NCBI GenBank assembly: GCA_023957835.1
Contig: JAMLGP010000001.1
Coordinates: forward strand, 1,977,575-2,041,574
Direction: 5' to 3'
Length of the DNA: 64,000 nucleotides
From: Homoserinimonas sp.
GTDB lineage: Bacteria > Actinomycetota > Actinomycetes > Actinomycetales > Microbacteriaceae
The position numbers and the translations under genes are program-made. The notes under the pieces are model-generated. The model ran no database searches, was not told the origin of the DNA, and was given only the letters and a program-made list of their open reading frames with translations. Shown piece by piece: positions 45,030 through 52,942 of this stretch; positions within the stretch are counted from its first letter, which is position 1, and each line of letters begins with the position of its first letter.

Positions 45030-48000
45030 ATGGCCAAGACTTCTACCGTCAAAACAAACCTGCCCGCAGGCATCGCCGCCGACGCGGTCAAACTCGCCCA
45101 CGATTGGGCTGTAAAGGGAGCCAAATTCGGCTCAAGCGGCTCGGCCGCTCTGCTCGCCCACGTGCTCAAAGACCAGAACGGGCTCGACTTCACAATCGGC
45201 TTCGTCGACCGGGTAATTCGCCCGGAAGACCTGCGAGTCGCCGCCCGCGATCTCAAGGAGCTTTCGAAGCAGACTCCGGCCTTCCTGCCCTGGTACCTGC
45301 GCTGGGCGGTGCGCATCGGCGGATTCGTTGCGCCGATCCTGCCGTGGCCGGTAGTGCCGATTGCGCGCCAGGTCGTACGGCAAATGGTCGCGCACCTCAT
45401 TGTTGATGCAAGGCCCGCCAAGCTCGGAAAGAGCATTGCAAAGCTGCGCAAGCCCGGCATCCGACTCAACATCAACCTGCTTGGCGAGATCGTTCTCGGC
45501 AAGGCCGAAGCTGAGCGCCGCCTCGAAGGCACCAGGACTCTGCTGCAGCGGCCAGACGTCGACTATGTGTCGATCAAGGTTTCCTCGATCGAGAGTCAGC
45601 TCAACATGTGGGCTTTCGACGAGACGATCGAGCGGGTTACCAGGCGGCTGACCCCGCTCTATGAACTTGCCGCTGCATCCCCGACCCCCAAGTTCATCAA
45701 CATGGACATGGAGGAGTACCGGGACCTCGACCTGACGATTGCGGCCTTCGAGAGCATCATGAACCAGCCGCAGTTGCTAAAGCTCGAGGCTGGGATAGTG
45801 CTTCAGGCTTACCTGCCGGACTCCTTCGCTGCCTACAAGCGGCTCGTCGAGTGGTCAACCGCCCGGGTTGCCAGGGGCGGTGCGCCAATCAAGATCCGCC
45901 TGGTCAAGGGCGCGAACCTCGCGATGGAAACAGTCGAGGCGACCATGCACGGATGGGAGCTCGCTACCTGGCACAGCAAGCAGGCGACCGACACCAACTA
46001 CAAGCGGATCCTCGACTGGGCCCTGGACCCGGCTCACACTTCTGCGGTGCGGATCGGCATCGCCGGGCACAACCTTTTCGACGTCGCCTTCGCACATCTG
46101 CTGGCAGAAGCTCGCGGGGTTTCCGACCACGTCGAGTTTGAGATGCTCCTCGGCATGGCAGAGGGTCAGGCTGAGGCGGTGCGAGAGGATGTCGGCGGAC
46201 TCCTGCTCTACACCCCGGTCGTGCAGCCGGAAGAGTTCGACGTCGCGATCGGCTACCTCATCCGCCGCCTCGAAGAAAACGCGAGCCAGGAGAACTTCAT
46301 GTCAGCGGTGTTCGAGCTCGTTTCCAGTGAGAAGCTCTGGAACCGCGAGAAGGAACGCTTCGAGTCTGCCCTCGCCGACGTGGACCTCGAGGTTCCGGGA
46401 CCGAACCGCAAACAGTCCCGGTTCGCAGCCCACAAGACCTACGGCCCCGAGTTCTCGAACACCCCGGACACCGACCCCGCACTGCCGGCAAACCGCGCCT
46501 GGGGTGCGAAAGTTCTCGGCGCGATCGAGAAGAGCAAGCTCGGCAACGACCTGATTGCGGCCGCAGCCATCAAGGACGAAAAGCAACTGGATGCAGTGTT
46601 CAAGCGCTCTCTCTCAGCCGGCCCTGCCTGGGCTGCCCTCGGCGGCAAGGGCCGCGCGGCGATCCTGCGCAAGGCGGCAGATGTTCTCGAAAACAGCCGC
46701 GGAACCCTGCTCGAAGTCATGGCCTCAGAAACCGGCAAGACTATCTCCGAGGGTGACCCTGAAGTCAGCGAAGCAATCGACTTCGCCCGCTACTACGCCG
46801 ACCTCGCCGAGCAACTCGATCAGGTCGACGGTGCGAGGTACACCCCGTCGAGGCTCATCGTCGTGACCCCGCCGTGGAACTTCCCGGTGGCGATTTCCGC
46901 AGGTTCAACTCTTGCCGCCCTCGCTTCAGGAGCCGCGGTAATCGTAAAGCCTGCTCGGCAGGCTCAGCGTTCAGGCGCTGTAATGGTCGACGCGCTCTGG
47001 CGCGCGGGTGTGCCGAAGGATGTCCTCGTCCTGGTTGACCTGAAGGATCGCAGCCTCGGTGAAAGGCTCGTCGGTCGGCCGGAAGTCGACCGGGTCATCC
47101 TCACCGGCGGCTACGAGACCGCGGAACTGTTCAGGTCGTGGAGGCCGGAGCTGAACATTCTGGCTGAAACCAGCGGCAAGAACGCGATTATTGTCACCCC
47201 CTCTGCAGATCTCGATCTCGCTGTCTCGGATGTAGTCAAGAGTGCGTTCGGCCACGCTGGTCAGAAGTGCTCGGCGGCGAGCCTGGTAATTCTCGTCGGA
47301 TCGGTCGCTCGCTCGGAGCGGTTCGAAAAGCAGCTGGTGGATGCCGCGACGACTCTCCGGGTTGGCTACCCGAGCGATCCAACCACCCAAATGGGGCCGG
47401 TAATCGAGGCGGCGAAGGGCAAGCTAAAGAACGCCCTCACCGAACTGGCTCCCGGCGAGCGCTGGGTGCTGAAGCCAGAACAGCTCGACGAGAGCGGCAG
47501 ACTCTGGTCGCCCGGAATTCGCACCGGAGTTGCTCCCGGCAGCTACTTCCACCTGACCGAGTTCTTCGGGCCGGTCCTCGGGATCATGAGAGCCTCAACT
47601 CTTGAAGAGGCGATCAAGCTTCAGAACCAGACCGACTACGGACTCACCGCCGGGCTGCACTCGCTGGACCCGGACGAACTCGCCATCTGGCTCGCCTCGG
47701 TCGAAGCCGGGAACCTCTACGTAAACCGTGGAATCACCGGCGCGATCGTGCGCCGCCAGCCCTTCGGCGGCTGGAAGCGATCGGTCGTAGGCACGAGCAC
47801 CAAAGCCGGCGGTCCGAACTATCTAGTTCACCTCGGAAGCTGGAACCGAACCAAAGCAAAGGTCGGCACCGGTCCGACGCCTCTCGTTTCGAGCATTGTC
47901 GCGGCAAGCGGATCTGACTTCGTCGACCGCGCTGCTCGCAGCGATCAGGCGGAGTGGGAACGCGAATTCGGAATCGCCAGGGATGTGAGCGCACTCGGTG

Positions 48001-48458
48001 TGGAGCGGGATGTCTTCCGCTATCTTCCTCTGCCGATTACGGTTCGGCAGAATGAGGCCGGCAAGCTCGAAGACTTCGTGCGAGTTATGGTCGCGGGAGT
48101 GCGTGCTGGAGGCGAAGCGGGCGGGAAGCTGCTGACCGCGAGTGTTCCCACTGCGTTGCCGGAAGAACTCGATCGCGCGCTCGACAAGGCCGGGGTCAAG
48201 CTGGTCGTGCAGAGCGATGAAGAGTGGCTGGCATCCGCCGAGAAGATCAAGACCTCGAGGGTTCGACTGGTCGGAGGAGGGCACCGCGAACTCGCTGTCG
48301 CACTTGGCGGCAGCCCCGACATCGCGATCTACTCGGACGAGGTCACCGAAGCCGGGCGGATCGAACTGCTGCCGTTCCTGCGCGAGCAGGCGGTCGCAAT
48401 CACCGCCCACCGCTTCGGAAACCCGGATGACTGGTCGGAGGCCGTGCTGGCGGTGTAG
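45030..48458 (+). CDS. putA: Bifunctional proline dehydrogenase / L-glutamate gamma-semialdehyde dehydrogenase
   Basis: A 1142-residue enzyme that oxidises proline to glutamate in two steps. The N-terminal FAD-dependent barrel (about 1-460) has SIKVSSIESQLNMWAFDE, FINMDMEEYRDLDLT, VLQAYLPDS, RLVKGANLAMETVEA and the barrel end VEFEMLLGMAEG. The NAD-dependent aldehyde dehydrogenase domain (about 500-950) has VVTPPWNFPVAISAGS, the general base in LAETSGKNAIIV and the nucleophile in GQKCSAASLV. A further C-terminal region of about 190 residues ends the protein. No RHH DNA-binding domain is present, so regulation is by another protein, probably the TetR upstream. A strong terminator follows. Confidence 0.95.
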   Translation: MAKTSTVKTNLPAGIAADAVKLAHDWAVKGAKFGSSGSAALLAHVLKDQNGLDFTIGFVDRVIRPEDLRVAARDLKELSKQTPAFLPWYLRWAVRIGGFVAPILPWPVVPIARQVVRQMVAHLIVDARPAKLGKSIAKLRKPGIRLNINLLGEIVLGKAEAERRLEGTRTLLQRPDVDYVSIKVSSIESQLNMWAFDETIERVTRRLTPLYELAAASPTPKFINMDMEEYRDLDLTIAAFESIMNQPQLLKLEAGIVLQAYLPDSFAAYKRLVEWSTARVARGGAPIKIRLVKGANLAMETVEATMHGWELATWHSKQATDTNYKRILDWALDPAHTSAVRIGIAGHNLFDVAFAHLLAEARGVSDHVEFEMLLGMAEGQAEAVREDVGGLLLYTPVVQPEEFDVAIGYLIRRLEENASQENFMSAVFELVSSEKLWNREKERFESALADVDLEVPGPNRKQSRFAAHKTYGPEFSNTPDTDPALPANRAWGAKVLGAIEKSKLGNDLIAAAAIKDEKQLDAVFKRSLSAGPAWAALGGKGRAAILRKAADVLENSRGTLLEVMASETGKTISEGDPEVSEAIDFARYYADLAEQLDQVDGARYTPSRLIVVTPPWNFPVAISAGSTLAALASGAAVIVKPARQAQRSGAVMVDALWRAGVPKDVLVLVDLKDRSLGERLVGRPEVDRVILTGGYETAELFRSWRPELNILAETSGKNAIIVTPSADLDLAVSDVVKSAFGHAGQKCSAASLVILVGSVARSERFEKQLVDAATTLRVGYPSDPTTQMGPVIEAAKGKLKNALTELAPGERWVLKPEQLDESGRLWSPGIRTGVAPGSYFHLTEFFGPVLGIMRASTLEEAIKLQNQTDYGLTAGLHSLDPDELAIWLASVEAGNLYVNRGITGAIVRRQPFGGWKRSVVGTSTKAGGPNYLVHLGSWNRTKAKVGTGPTPLVSSIVAASGSDFVDRAARSDQAEWEREFGIARDVSALGVERDVFRYLPLPITVRQNEAGKLEDFVRVMVAGVRAGGEAGGKLLTASVPTALPEELDRALDKAGVKLVVQSDEEWLASAEKIKTSRVRLVGGGHRELAVALGGSPDIAIYSDEVTEAGRIELLPFLREQAVAITAHRFGNPDDWSEAVLAV

Positions 48459-48508
48459 GAGAGCCACGGTTTTTCGACCGCCGAGACGGGGGTCGGCGCT
48501 GGAGTCGC

Positions 48509-48534
48509 AGCGAAGGCCAGAAATGGCCTTCGCT
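48509..48534. terminator. Perfect 11-bp hairpin after putA
   Basis: AGCGAAGGCCA-GAAA-TGGCCTTCGCT: perfect arms around a GAAA tetraloop, about 50 bases after the putA stop. A mixed sequence with few T follows, so termination may be partial. Confidence 0.65.
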
Positions 48535-48606
48535 CTATGCTCGAGCGTGCGGGCTCGATAGTCTCGTTTAAACCGCCCTCTGCGGCGGACGGCAGGGAGG
48601 TGCCGA

Positions 48607-48789
48607 GTGTTCGAGTATTCCTTCATCAGCATTGGGATCGTGCGCTACCGAGACGGGCTGGCTCTTGTAGAGGACTATCGGGAAGTCATTTCGCAGCAGG
48701 CCGAAGAGGGTTGGGAGTTCGTCCAGGCGATTCCGCTTGAAGGGCACGTCGAACCGCGCATCGACCTGGTTTTCAAACGGAAAGGCTGA
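48607..48789 (+). CDS. DUF4177 small protein
   Basis: A 60-residue protein, MFEYSFISIGIV at the start and EEGWEFVQAIPLEG in the middle, which matches the DUF4177 fold (short beta sheet and one helix). GTG start at 48607 with GGGAGGTGC upstream. The following DUF2165 gene starts five bases after its stop, so they form an operon. Function unknown. Confidence 0.8.
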   Translation: MFEYSFISIGIVRYRDGLALVEDYREVISQQAEEGWEFVQAIPLEGHVEPRIDLVFKRKG

Positions 48790-48794
48790 GTTCA

Positions 48795-49307
48795 ATGAAG
48801 AATCCGCTTCGGGTGCTGCAGGCGCTAACCCTGTTCCTGGCGGGACTGTACGGGTTGTTTGTCTTTGCAGGAAACCTCATGGATTACGACTCCAACTACC
48901 AGTTCGTCAGACACGTGCTGTCGATGGATACGACCTTCGAGGGCAACGCCCTCATGTGGCGAGCGATTGACAGCCCGGTGCTGCATACGATCGCCTACAT
49001 CGGAATCATCACCGCAGAAGGAGTCTTCGCCGCTCTCGGCCTCATCGGCGGAGTGAAGTGCTACCTTCGCCGAGACGGGGATGCCGCCAGCTATGACAGT
49101 GCGAGGAAGTGGGGCTACGCAGCCTACGGCCTCGGCTTCGTGATCTGGTTCTTCGGCTTCATCGTCATCGGCTCCGAGTGGTTTGCCATGTGGCAGTCAT
49201 CGATCTGGAACGGTAAGGACACCGCGATGGCGATCACGACAGTGCTCGCCGGATTCGCCGTGCTGCTGGCAATGAACCCGCCGGTTGGTTCGGAAAAGTC
49301 GAAATAG
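48795..49307 (+). CDS. DUF2165 family membrane protein
   Basis: A 170-residue protein with four predicted membrane helices: LQALTLFLAGLYGLFVFAGN, IAYIGIITAEGVFAALGLIG, WGYAAYGLGFVIWFFGFIVIG and AMAITTVLAGFAVLLAMN. The loop after helix 1 (DYDSNYQFVRHVLSMDTTFEGN) and the SEWFAMWQSS segment are family signatures. Function is unknown; it is co-transcribed with DUF4177. Confidence 0.82.
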   Translation: MKNPLRVLQALTLFLAGLYGLFVFAGNLMDYDSNYQFVRHVLSMDTTFEGNALMWRAIDSPVLHTIAYIGIITAEGVFAALGLIGGVKCYLRRDGDAASYDSARKWGYAAYGLGFVIWFFGFIVIGSEWFAMWQSSIWNGKDTAMAITTVLAGFAVLLAMNPPVGSEKSK

Positions 49308-49322
49308 CGGGCAACCGCGATA

Positions 49323-49355
49323 GTTCGGCCCGGGCAGGCTTTGCCCTGGCCGAAC
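49323..49355 (+). terminator. Rho-independent terminator after the DUF2165 gene
   Basis: Arms of 14 bases (49323-49336 and 49342-49355) with one mismatch and a five-base loop, followed by CTTTT. It starts 15 bases after the DUF2165 stop. Confidence 0.75.
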
Positions 49356-49371
49356 CTTTTGGGGCGCTGGT

Positions 49372-49599
49372 CTAGCGCCAGTAGTTGTTGGCGGCGGCCA
49401 CCGTCTGGAAGTTGATTGCGACGACGTGGGATGCCGCGGTGAGGCTGTCTGCGTTGTTCGAGTAGTCCGGGCGCAGCTTCTTCAGCACCTCGACATCGGG
49501 CTGGGTGAACTTCACGCCGCGCCTTGAGAGGGTGATCGCAAGCTGGAAGCCCTCTTCCGGGGTCTTGGTTATGAGGCTTGGAAGCCACTGATCGGCCAT
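49372..49599 (-). CDS. Unrecognised 75-residue protein
   Basis: A small protein starting MADQWLPSLITKTPEEGFQL, then ITLSRRGVKFTQPDVEVLKKLRPDYSNNADSL, and ending with an Ala/Val/Asn-rich AASHVVAINFQTVAAANNYWR. The ATG at 49599 has GGAGAA five bases upstream; a TTG at 49611 is less likely. It is probably helical; no family was recognised. It is divergent from the 27-residue peptide gene, with about 240 bases of shared regulatory DNA, so joint regulation is possible. Confidence 0.65.
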   Translation of the reverse strand: MADQWLPSLITKTPEEGFQLAITLSRRGVKFTQPDVEVLKKLRPDYSNNADSLTAASHVVAINFQTVAAANNYWR

Positions 49600-49624
49600 T
49601 TTCTTCTCCAAATTCTTGATTTTC

Positions 49625-49651
49625 GTGACCGCATAGGTGAAGAACGGTCAC
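49625..49651. promoter_or_regulatory. Inverted repeat upstream of the 75-residue protein gene
   Basis: GTGACCG (49625-49631) and CGGTCAC (49645-49651) flank 13 bases. It lies 26 bases above the ATG at 49599, and TAACCT, a -10-like hexamer on the minus strand, is just upstream. It may be an operator or a leader hairpin. Confidence 0.4.
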
Positions 49652-49689
49652 TTTTCAGGTTACGCCTGGCGGCTGGGAATGTCTGAGGC

Positions 49690-49721
49690 GGCGTGTAGCC
49701 TGAAAAAAATCGTGACACGCC
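49690..49721. promoter_or_regulatory. Inverted repeat upstream of the 27-residue peptide promoter
   Basis: GGCGTGT (49690-49696) and ACACGCC (49715-49721) are separated by 18 bases, about 20 bases before the peptide -35. It is a candidate regulator site; no factor is known. Confidence 0.35.
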
Positions 49722-49742
49722 GAAAACACAATATGTAGGGGA

Positions 49743-49772
49743 ATGACATCCGTGTGATTCCTGTTATATAGT
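49743..49772 (+). promoter_or_regulatory. Sigma-70-type promoter of the 27-residue peptide gene
   Basis: ATGACA (49743-49748), an 18-base spacer and TATAGT (49767-49772), in a locally AT-rich stretch. Transcription would start near 49779, giving a leader of about 65 bases before the ATG. Confidence 0.6.
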
Positions 49773-49843
49773 AGAGGCCCACGCAGGTTCCGGAATCCCG
49801 GTTCTTGGGAGATTTCGGATCAAGAAGACTTAAGGAGGTCAAA

Positions 49844-49927
49844 ATGGACAACGAAACCGACAACGTCGGCGGTTACGCAGTTCCCGTCGACCCGATGGAT
49901 CTTCTGCAGTGCGACAGCTGCCAGTAG
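49844..49927 (+). CDS. 27-residue acidic peptide with C-terminal CDSCQ
   Basis: A very short gene, but with all expression signals in place: a promoter at 49743-49772, an AAGGAGGT sequence fully matching the ribosome-binding consensus (49832-49839) five bases from the ATG, and a strong terminator 21 bases after the TAG. The product begins MDNETDNVGGYAV and ends DPMDLLQCDSCQ. It is acidic, lacks a hydrophobic signal peptide, has a central Gly-Gly and ends with a Cys-x-x-Cys pair. Such a layout fits a signalling peptide, a modified-peptide precursor (leader plus CDSCQ core) or a metal/thiol peptide. No maturation enzyme or transporter is adjacent. I do not recognise the family with certainty. 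Confidence 0.7.
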   Translation: MDNETDNVGGYAVPVDPMDLLQCDSCQ

Positions 49928-49948
49928 GCAGCCCCACTTCAGGACTCC

Positions 49949-49983
49949 GAGGCCCCGAACACACCCCCTTTGTTCGGGGCCTC
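49949..49983 (+). terminator. Strong terminator after the peptide gene
   Basis: Perfect 13-base arms (GAGGCCCCGAACA / TGTTCGGGGCCTC) around a nine-base loop. It closes the 27-residue peptide transcription unit. Confidence 0.75.
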
Positions 49984-50069
49984 AATCATGCCCGCTTGCA
50001 ATCAGTTCGCTTCCCCTGAGGAACACCCGGCACGCGCAGTTGGATTCGCGGGCATGAGAAGATGGGCGA

Positions 50070-50519
50070 ATGGCAGTGAACCCCGATCTGGCAGGGCGCG
50101 AGTTTCCGCCGGTAGAGCCGTATCTTGTCGGCAGGGAGAAGATCCGAGAATTCGCTCGTGCGGTCCAGTCTGAGAATCCAATCAATCACGACCCCGCGGC
50201 GGCGAAGGCAGCAGGGTACACGGATGTTGTGGCTCCCCCGACCTTCCCGATCGTCGTCCAGGAGCGCACTCTCGCCCAGTTGCTCGCAGAACCGGATGCC
50301 GGAATCGACTTCAGCCGCGTCGTCCACGGCGACCAGCGCTTCAGCTATTCGCGGCCGATAGTCGCCGGCGACGAACTGACCGCAACTCTGACCGTGACCA
50401 GTGTCAAGTCTCTCGGCGGCCACAGCATGGTGACCTCAGAGTCTGTGATCACCGACTCGACCGGCGCGCACGTGGTGACTGCGACATCCACCCTCGTAGT
50501 TCGAGGAGACGAGCAATGA
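50070..50519 (+). CDS. FAS1-like/MaoC dehydratase N-terminal-domain protein (UPF0336 type)
   Basis: A 149-residue hot-dog fold protein: MAVNPDLAGREFPPVEPYLVGREKIREFARAVQSENPINHDPAAAKAAGY is the signature of the HadA/HadC-like subunit of (3R)-hydroxyacyl dehydratases. It lacks the catalytic Asp/His of MaoC and would pair with the next gene product. Mycobacterial homologues act in mycolic-acid elongation, but Microbacteriaceae lack mycolates, so the acyl substrate here is open. The stop overlaps the next gene by four bases. Confidence 0.88.
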   Translation: MAVNPDLAGREFPPVEPYLVGREKIREFARAVQSENPINHDPAAAKAAGYTDVVAPPTFPIVVQERTLAQLLAEPDAGIDFSRVVHGDQRFSYSRPIVAGDELTATLTVTSVKSLGGHSMVTSESVITDSTGAHVVTATSTLVVRGDEQ

Positions 50520-51001
50520 ACACCAACCTTTCCTCCCCCGAGGGGTCAGTAGATGCTCCCCAGAGTTCGCGCGAAGAGCAGTTACTGACCCCTCAGAGAC
50601 TTGAAATCGGTCAGGTCGTTGCCGAGCGCGATTTCCACCTCACCCGAGACAGTCTCGTTCGCTATGCGGGTGCCAGCGGAGACTTCAACCCGATCCACTA
50701 CCGCGACGACTTCGCCCAGTCGGTCGGCCTGCCCGGAGTGCTCGCGCACGGAATGCTCACCATGGGCATTGCCGTCCAGCCGGTCGTCGACTGGCTGCCG
50801 GCTTGGTTTGAGATCAGCGACTACCAGGTGCGGTTCACCCGGCCGGTACTGGTCGATGCTGAAGGCGGTGCGGATGTCCGGGTGAGCGCGAAAGTCGGCG
50901 CAGTTGACGAGACCGGAGCCCGGATCGATCTGACCGTCCTGTTTGCGGACGAATCCGTACTCGGCAAGGCCCAGGTGCGAATCGCCGCCAGGGCGCAGTG
51001 A
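50516..51001 (+). CDS. MaoC-family (3R)-hydroxyacyl dehydratase (HadB-like)
   Basis: A 161-residue hot-dog fold enzyme. The active site is SGDFNPIHYRDDFAQSVGLPGVLAHGMLTMG (about 57-87), with the catalytic Asp and His of the hydratase-2 motif. It should form a heterodimer with the preceding protein. The first about 27 residues are not part of the domain and are encoded over a 12-bp inverted repeat. The murB gene follows after 25 bases, so the three genes are one operon. Confidence 0.9.
   Translation: MNTNLSSPEGSVDAPQSSREEQLLTPQRLEIGQVVAERDFHLTRDSLVRYAGASGDFNPIHYRDDFAQSVGLPGVLAHGMLTMGIAVQPVVDWLPAWFEISDYQVRFTRPVLVDAEGGADVRVSAKVGAVDETGARIDLTVLFADESVLGKAQVRIAARAQ
50540..50594. repeat. 12-bp inverted repeat inside the HadB-like gene
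   Basis: GAGGGGTCAGTA (50540-50551) and TACTGACCCCTC (50583-50594) are perfectly complementary, 31 bases apart, and lie in the 5' coding part outside the conserved domain. Confidence 0.7.
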
Positions 51002-51026
51002 GCGCACAACCGGCAGCGGGGCGCCC

Positions 51027-52049
51027 ATGAAACTCGCAGAACTCACAACCCTGCGTGTAGGCGGGGAGGCGAGAGAGCTGGTTTCCGGTTCGACCGCGGA
51101 CGAACTGATCCAACTGGCCAGGAGCACCTGGGCAGAGGGCCAGCCGTGGCTCGCGCTCGGCGGAGGTTCGAATCTCGTGATCTCCGATGGCGGCTTCGAC
51201 GGGACGGTGATTCGCGTCCTCAATCGCGGCATTGAGCAGCTCGGCGGGGGCGCGCTGCGCGTTCAGGCGGGGGAGAACTGGGATGACGTGGTGGCCTTCG
51301 CCATCGAACACGGGCTCGCGGGGATTGAAGCGCTCTCCGGCATCCCTGGCTCTGCCGGGGCGGGGCCGGTTCAGAACATCGGAGCCTACGGCCAGGAGAT
51401 AGCGGAGTGCCTTGATTCGATCGACTTTCTGGATGAAATAACCGGCGAGAGGCAGCGGCTTCGCGCCGAAGAGCTCGAGCTCGGCTACCGCACCTCGACG
51501 CTCAAGCAGGGGCGGCGCGGGATCCTGCTCTCGATCGACCTGAAGCTGGAGCAGGGTGGGTCAAGCGCGCCGGTTAGATACGCGCAGCTCGCTTCTGCAC
51601 TCGGAGTCGAGATTGGCGAGAGGGTCGCGCTCGCCTCGGTTCGCGAGGCGGTGCTCAGGCTTCGCGCCTCAAAGGGAATGCTCCTTGATCCGAGTGATCC
51701 CGATTCGGTGAGCGTGGGCTCCTTCTTCACCAATCCGATCGTCAGTGAGAACTTCGCCCGCAGTCTGCCGGCCGAAGCTCCGCGCTGGCTCATCGACCCC
51801 GATGCCCCGGAGTCGGATGTCAAACTCAGCGCAGCCTGGCTGATCGAGAAGGCGGGAATCCGCCGCGGCTTTTCGCTCCCCGGCTCAGCGGCGGCGATCA
51901 GCTCAAAGCACACCCTCGCGATAGTGAACACGGGAGGGGCCACCGCCGAACAAATCGTGGAACTCGCCCGGTACATCCACCTTCGAGTGCTGAACGATTT
52001 CGGCGTCCTGCTGCAGCCCGAGCCGATTCTCGTCGGGCTCTCACTTTAG
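51027..52049 (+). CDS. murB: UDP-N-acetylmuramate dehydrogenase
   Basis: A 340-residue FAD enzyme that reduces UDP-GlcNAc-enolpyruvate in peptidoglycan synthesis. It begins MKLAELTTLRVGGEA. FAD contacts are LALGGGSNLVISD and ALSGIPGSAGAGPVQNIGAYGQEI. The catalytic Ser is in VSVGSFFTNPIVS, and the C-terminal AAWLIEKAGIRRGF...HTLAIVNTGGATA belongs to the type I (E. coli-like) class. The ATG at 51027 was chosen from the domain start; GCGGGG lies upstream. Confidence 0.95.
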   Translation: MKLAELTTLRVGGEARELVSGSTADELIQLARSTWAEGQPWLALGGGSNLVISDGGFDGTVIRVLNRGIEQLGGGALRVQAGENWDDVVAFAIEHGLAGIEALSGIPGSAGAGPVQNIGAYGQEIAECLDSIDFLDEITGERQRLRAEELELGYRTSTLKQGRRGILLSIDLKLEQGGSSAPVRYAQLASALGVEIGERVALASVREAVLRLRASKGMLLDPSDPDSVSVGSFFTNPIVSENFARSLPAEAPRWLIDPDAPESDVKLSAAWLIEKAGIRRGFSLPGSAAAISSKHTLAIVNTGGATAEQIVELARYIHLRVLNDFGVLLQPEPILVGLSL

Positions 52050-52081
52050 CGTTCGCAAGGGTCGGGTTAGCGCCGGCAGCC

Positions 52082-52942
52082 TCAGGAATCCTTGCGAATC
52101 CAGCGGAAGGTAATTCGGCACAGGAACAGCCCCACGACAAACCAGATCAGCATTACGATCGCTACCCAGCCGAGATCCCAGCCTCCGGTTTGCTCGAGCG
52201 CTGCGAAGCTCTCAGGCAGAAATACCGCTCGCATTCCCTGAGCCATCCACTTGAGCGGGAAGATGCCCGCGAAGTTCTGCAGCCACTCAGGCAGCATTGT
52301 GAACTGCAGGTAGACGCCGGAAATGAACTGAAGCAGCAGCACGATCGGAATCACCACCGCGGTCGCGCTTTTGCCGCTTCGAGGCAGTGCCGAAAGGGCA
52401 ATCCTGAGAACACAGCTCGTGACTACGCCCAGCAGGAAGACCCAGGTGAAGAGCCACCACTTTTCGGCATCCGTCGGCAGTTCGACGTCGAAGGCGAAGC
52501 GCGCCACAACTAACAGGAGAGCGACCTGCAGGATCGCACTCACAAGCACCATGCCGATCTTGCCGATGAAATACGAAATAAGGGGCAGGGGAGAGCCGCC
52601 GAGGCGCTTGAGGGTACCGTCACTCTTCTCCCCGGCGATATCCACTCCGAGGTTCTGCACTCCGCTAAGCAGCATTCCGGCGGCCACCATTCCTGGCAAG
52701 TAGTAGGCGGCCCAGGTTATTCCGCCGCTGCTGTCGGGCGCGGCTCCCAGGTTTCCCATTCCGCTGAATGCGACGGCGAAAATCGAGAGCATGAGAATCG
52801 GGAACAGAAAGGTGAAGAACACCGAGTCCCCGCGGCGGGAGTAAACCCGAAGCTCGTACCAGATTCGCGATACGCCCAGCCTGAGGGTGCGGCCCATGGA
52901 GCCGACTTTCGGGGTGGCAGTTGCGCCGGTCCTGGTACTCAT
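52082..52942 (-). CDS. ABC-2 type transporter permease
   Basis: A 286-residue membrane protein with six predicted helices, for example FFTFLFPILMLSIFAVAFSGM, WAAYYLPGMVAAGMLLSGVQ and VVIPIVLLLQFISGVYLQF. VQNLGVDIAGEKSDGTLKRLGGSPLP is the ABC-2 coupling signature. It works with the ATPase encoded upstream, probably to export a drug or lipid. The ATG overlaps the ATPase stop by four bases. Confidence 0.9.
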   Translation of the reverse strand: MSTRTGATATPKVGSMGRTLRLGVSRIWYELRVYSRRGDSVFFTFLFPILMLSIFAVAFSGMGNLGAAPDSSGGITWAAYYLPGMVAAGMLLSGVQNLGVDIAGEKSDGTLKRLGGSPLPLISYFIGKIGMVLVSAILQVALLLVVARFAFDVELPTDAEKWWLFTWVFLLGVVTSCVLRIALSALPRSGKSATAVVIPIVLLLQFISGVYLQFTMLPEWLQNFAGIFPLKWMAQGMRAVFLPESFAALEQTGGWDLGWVAIVMLIWFVVGLFLCRITFRWIRKDS

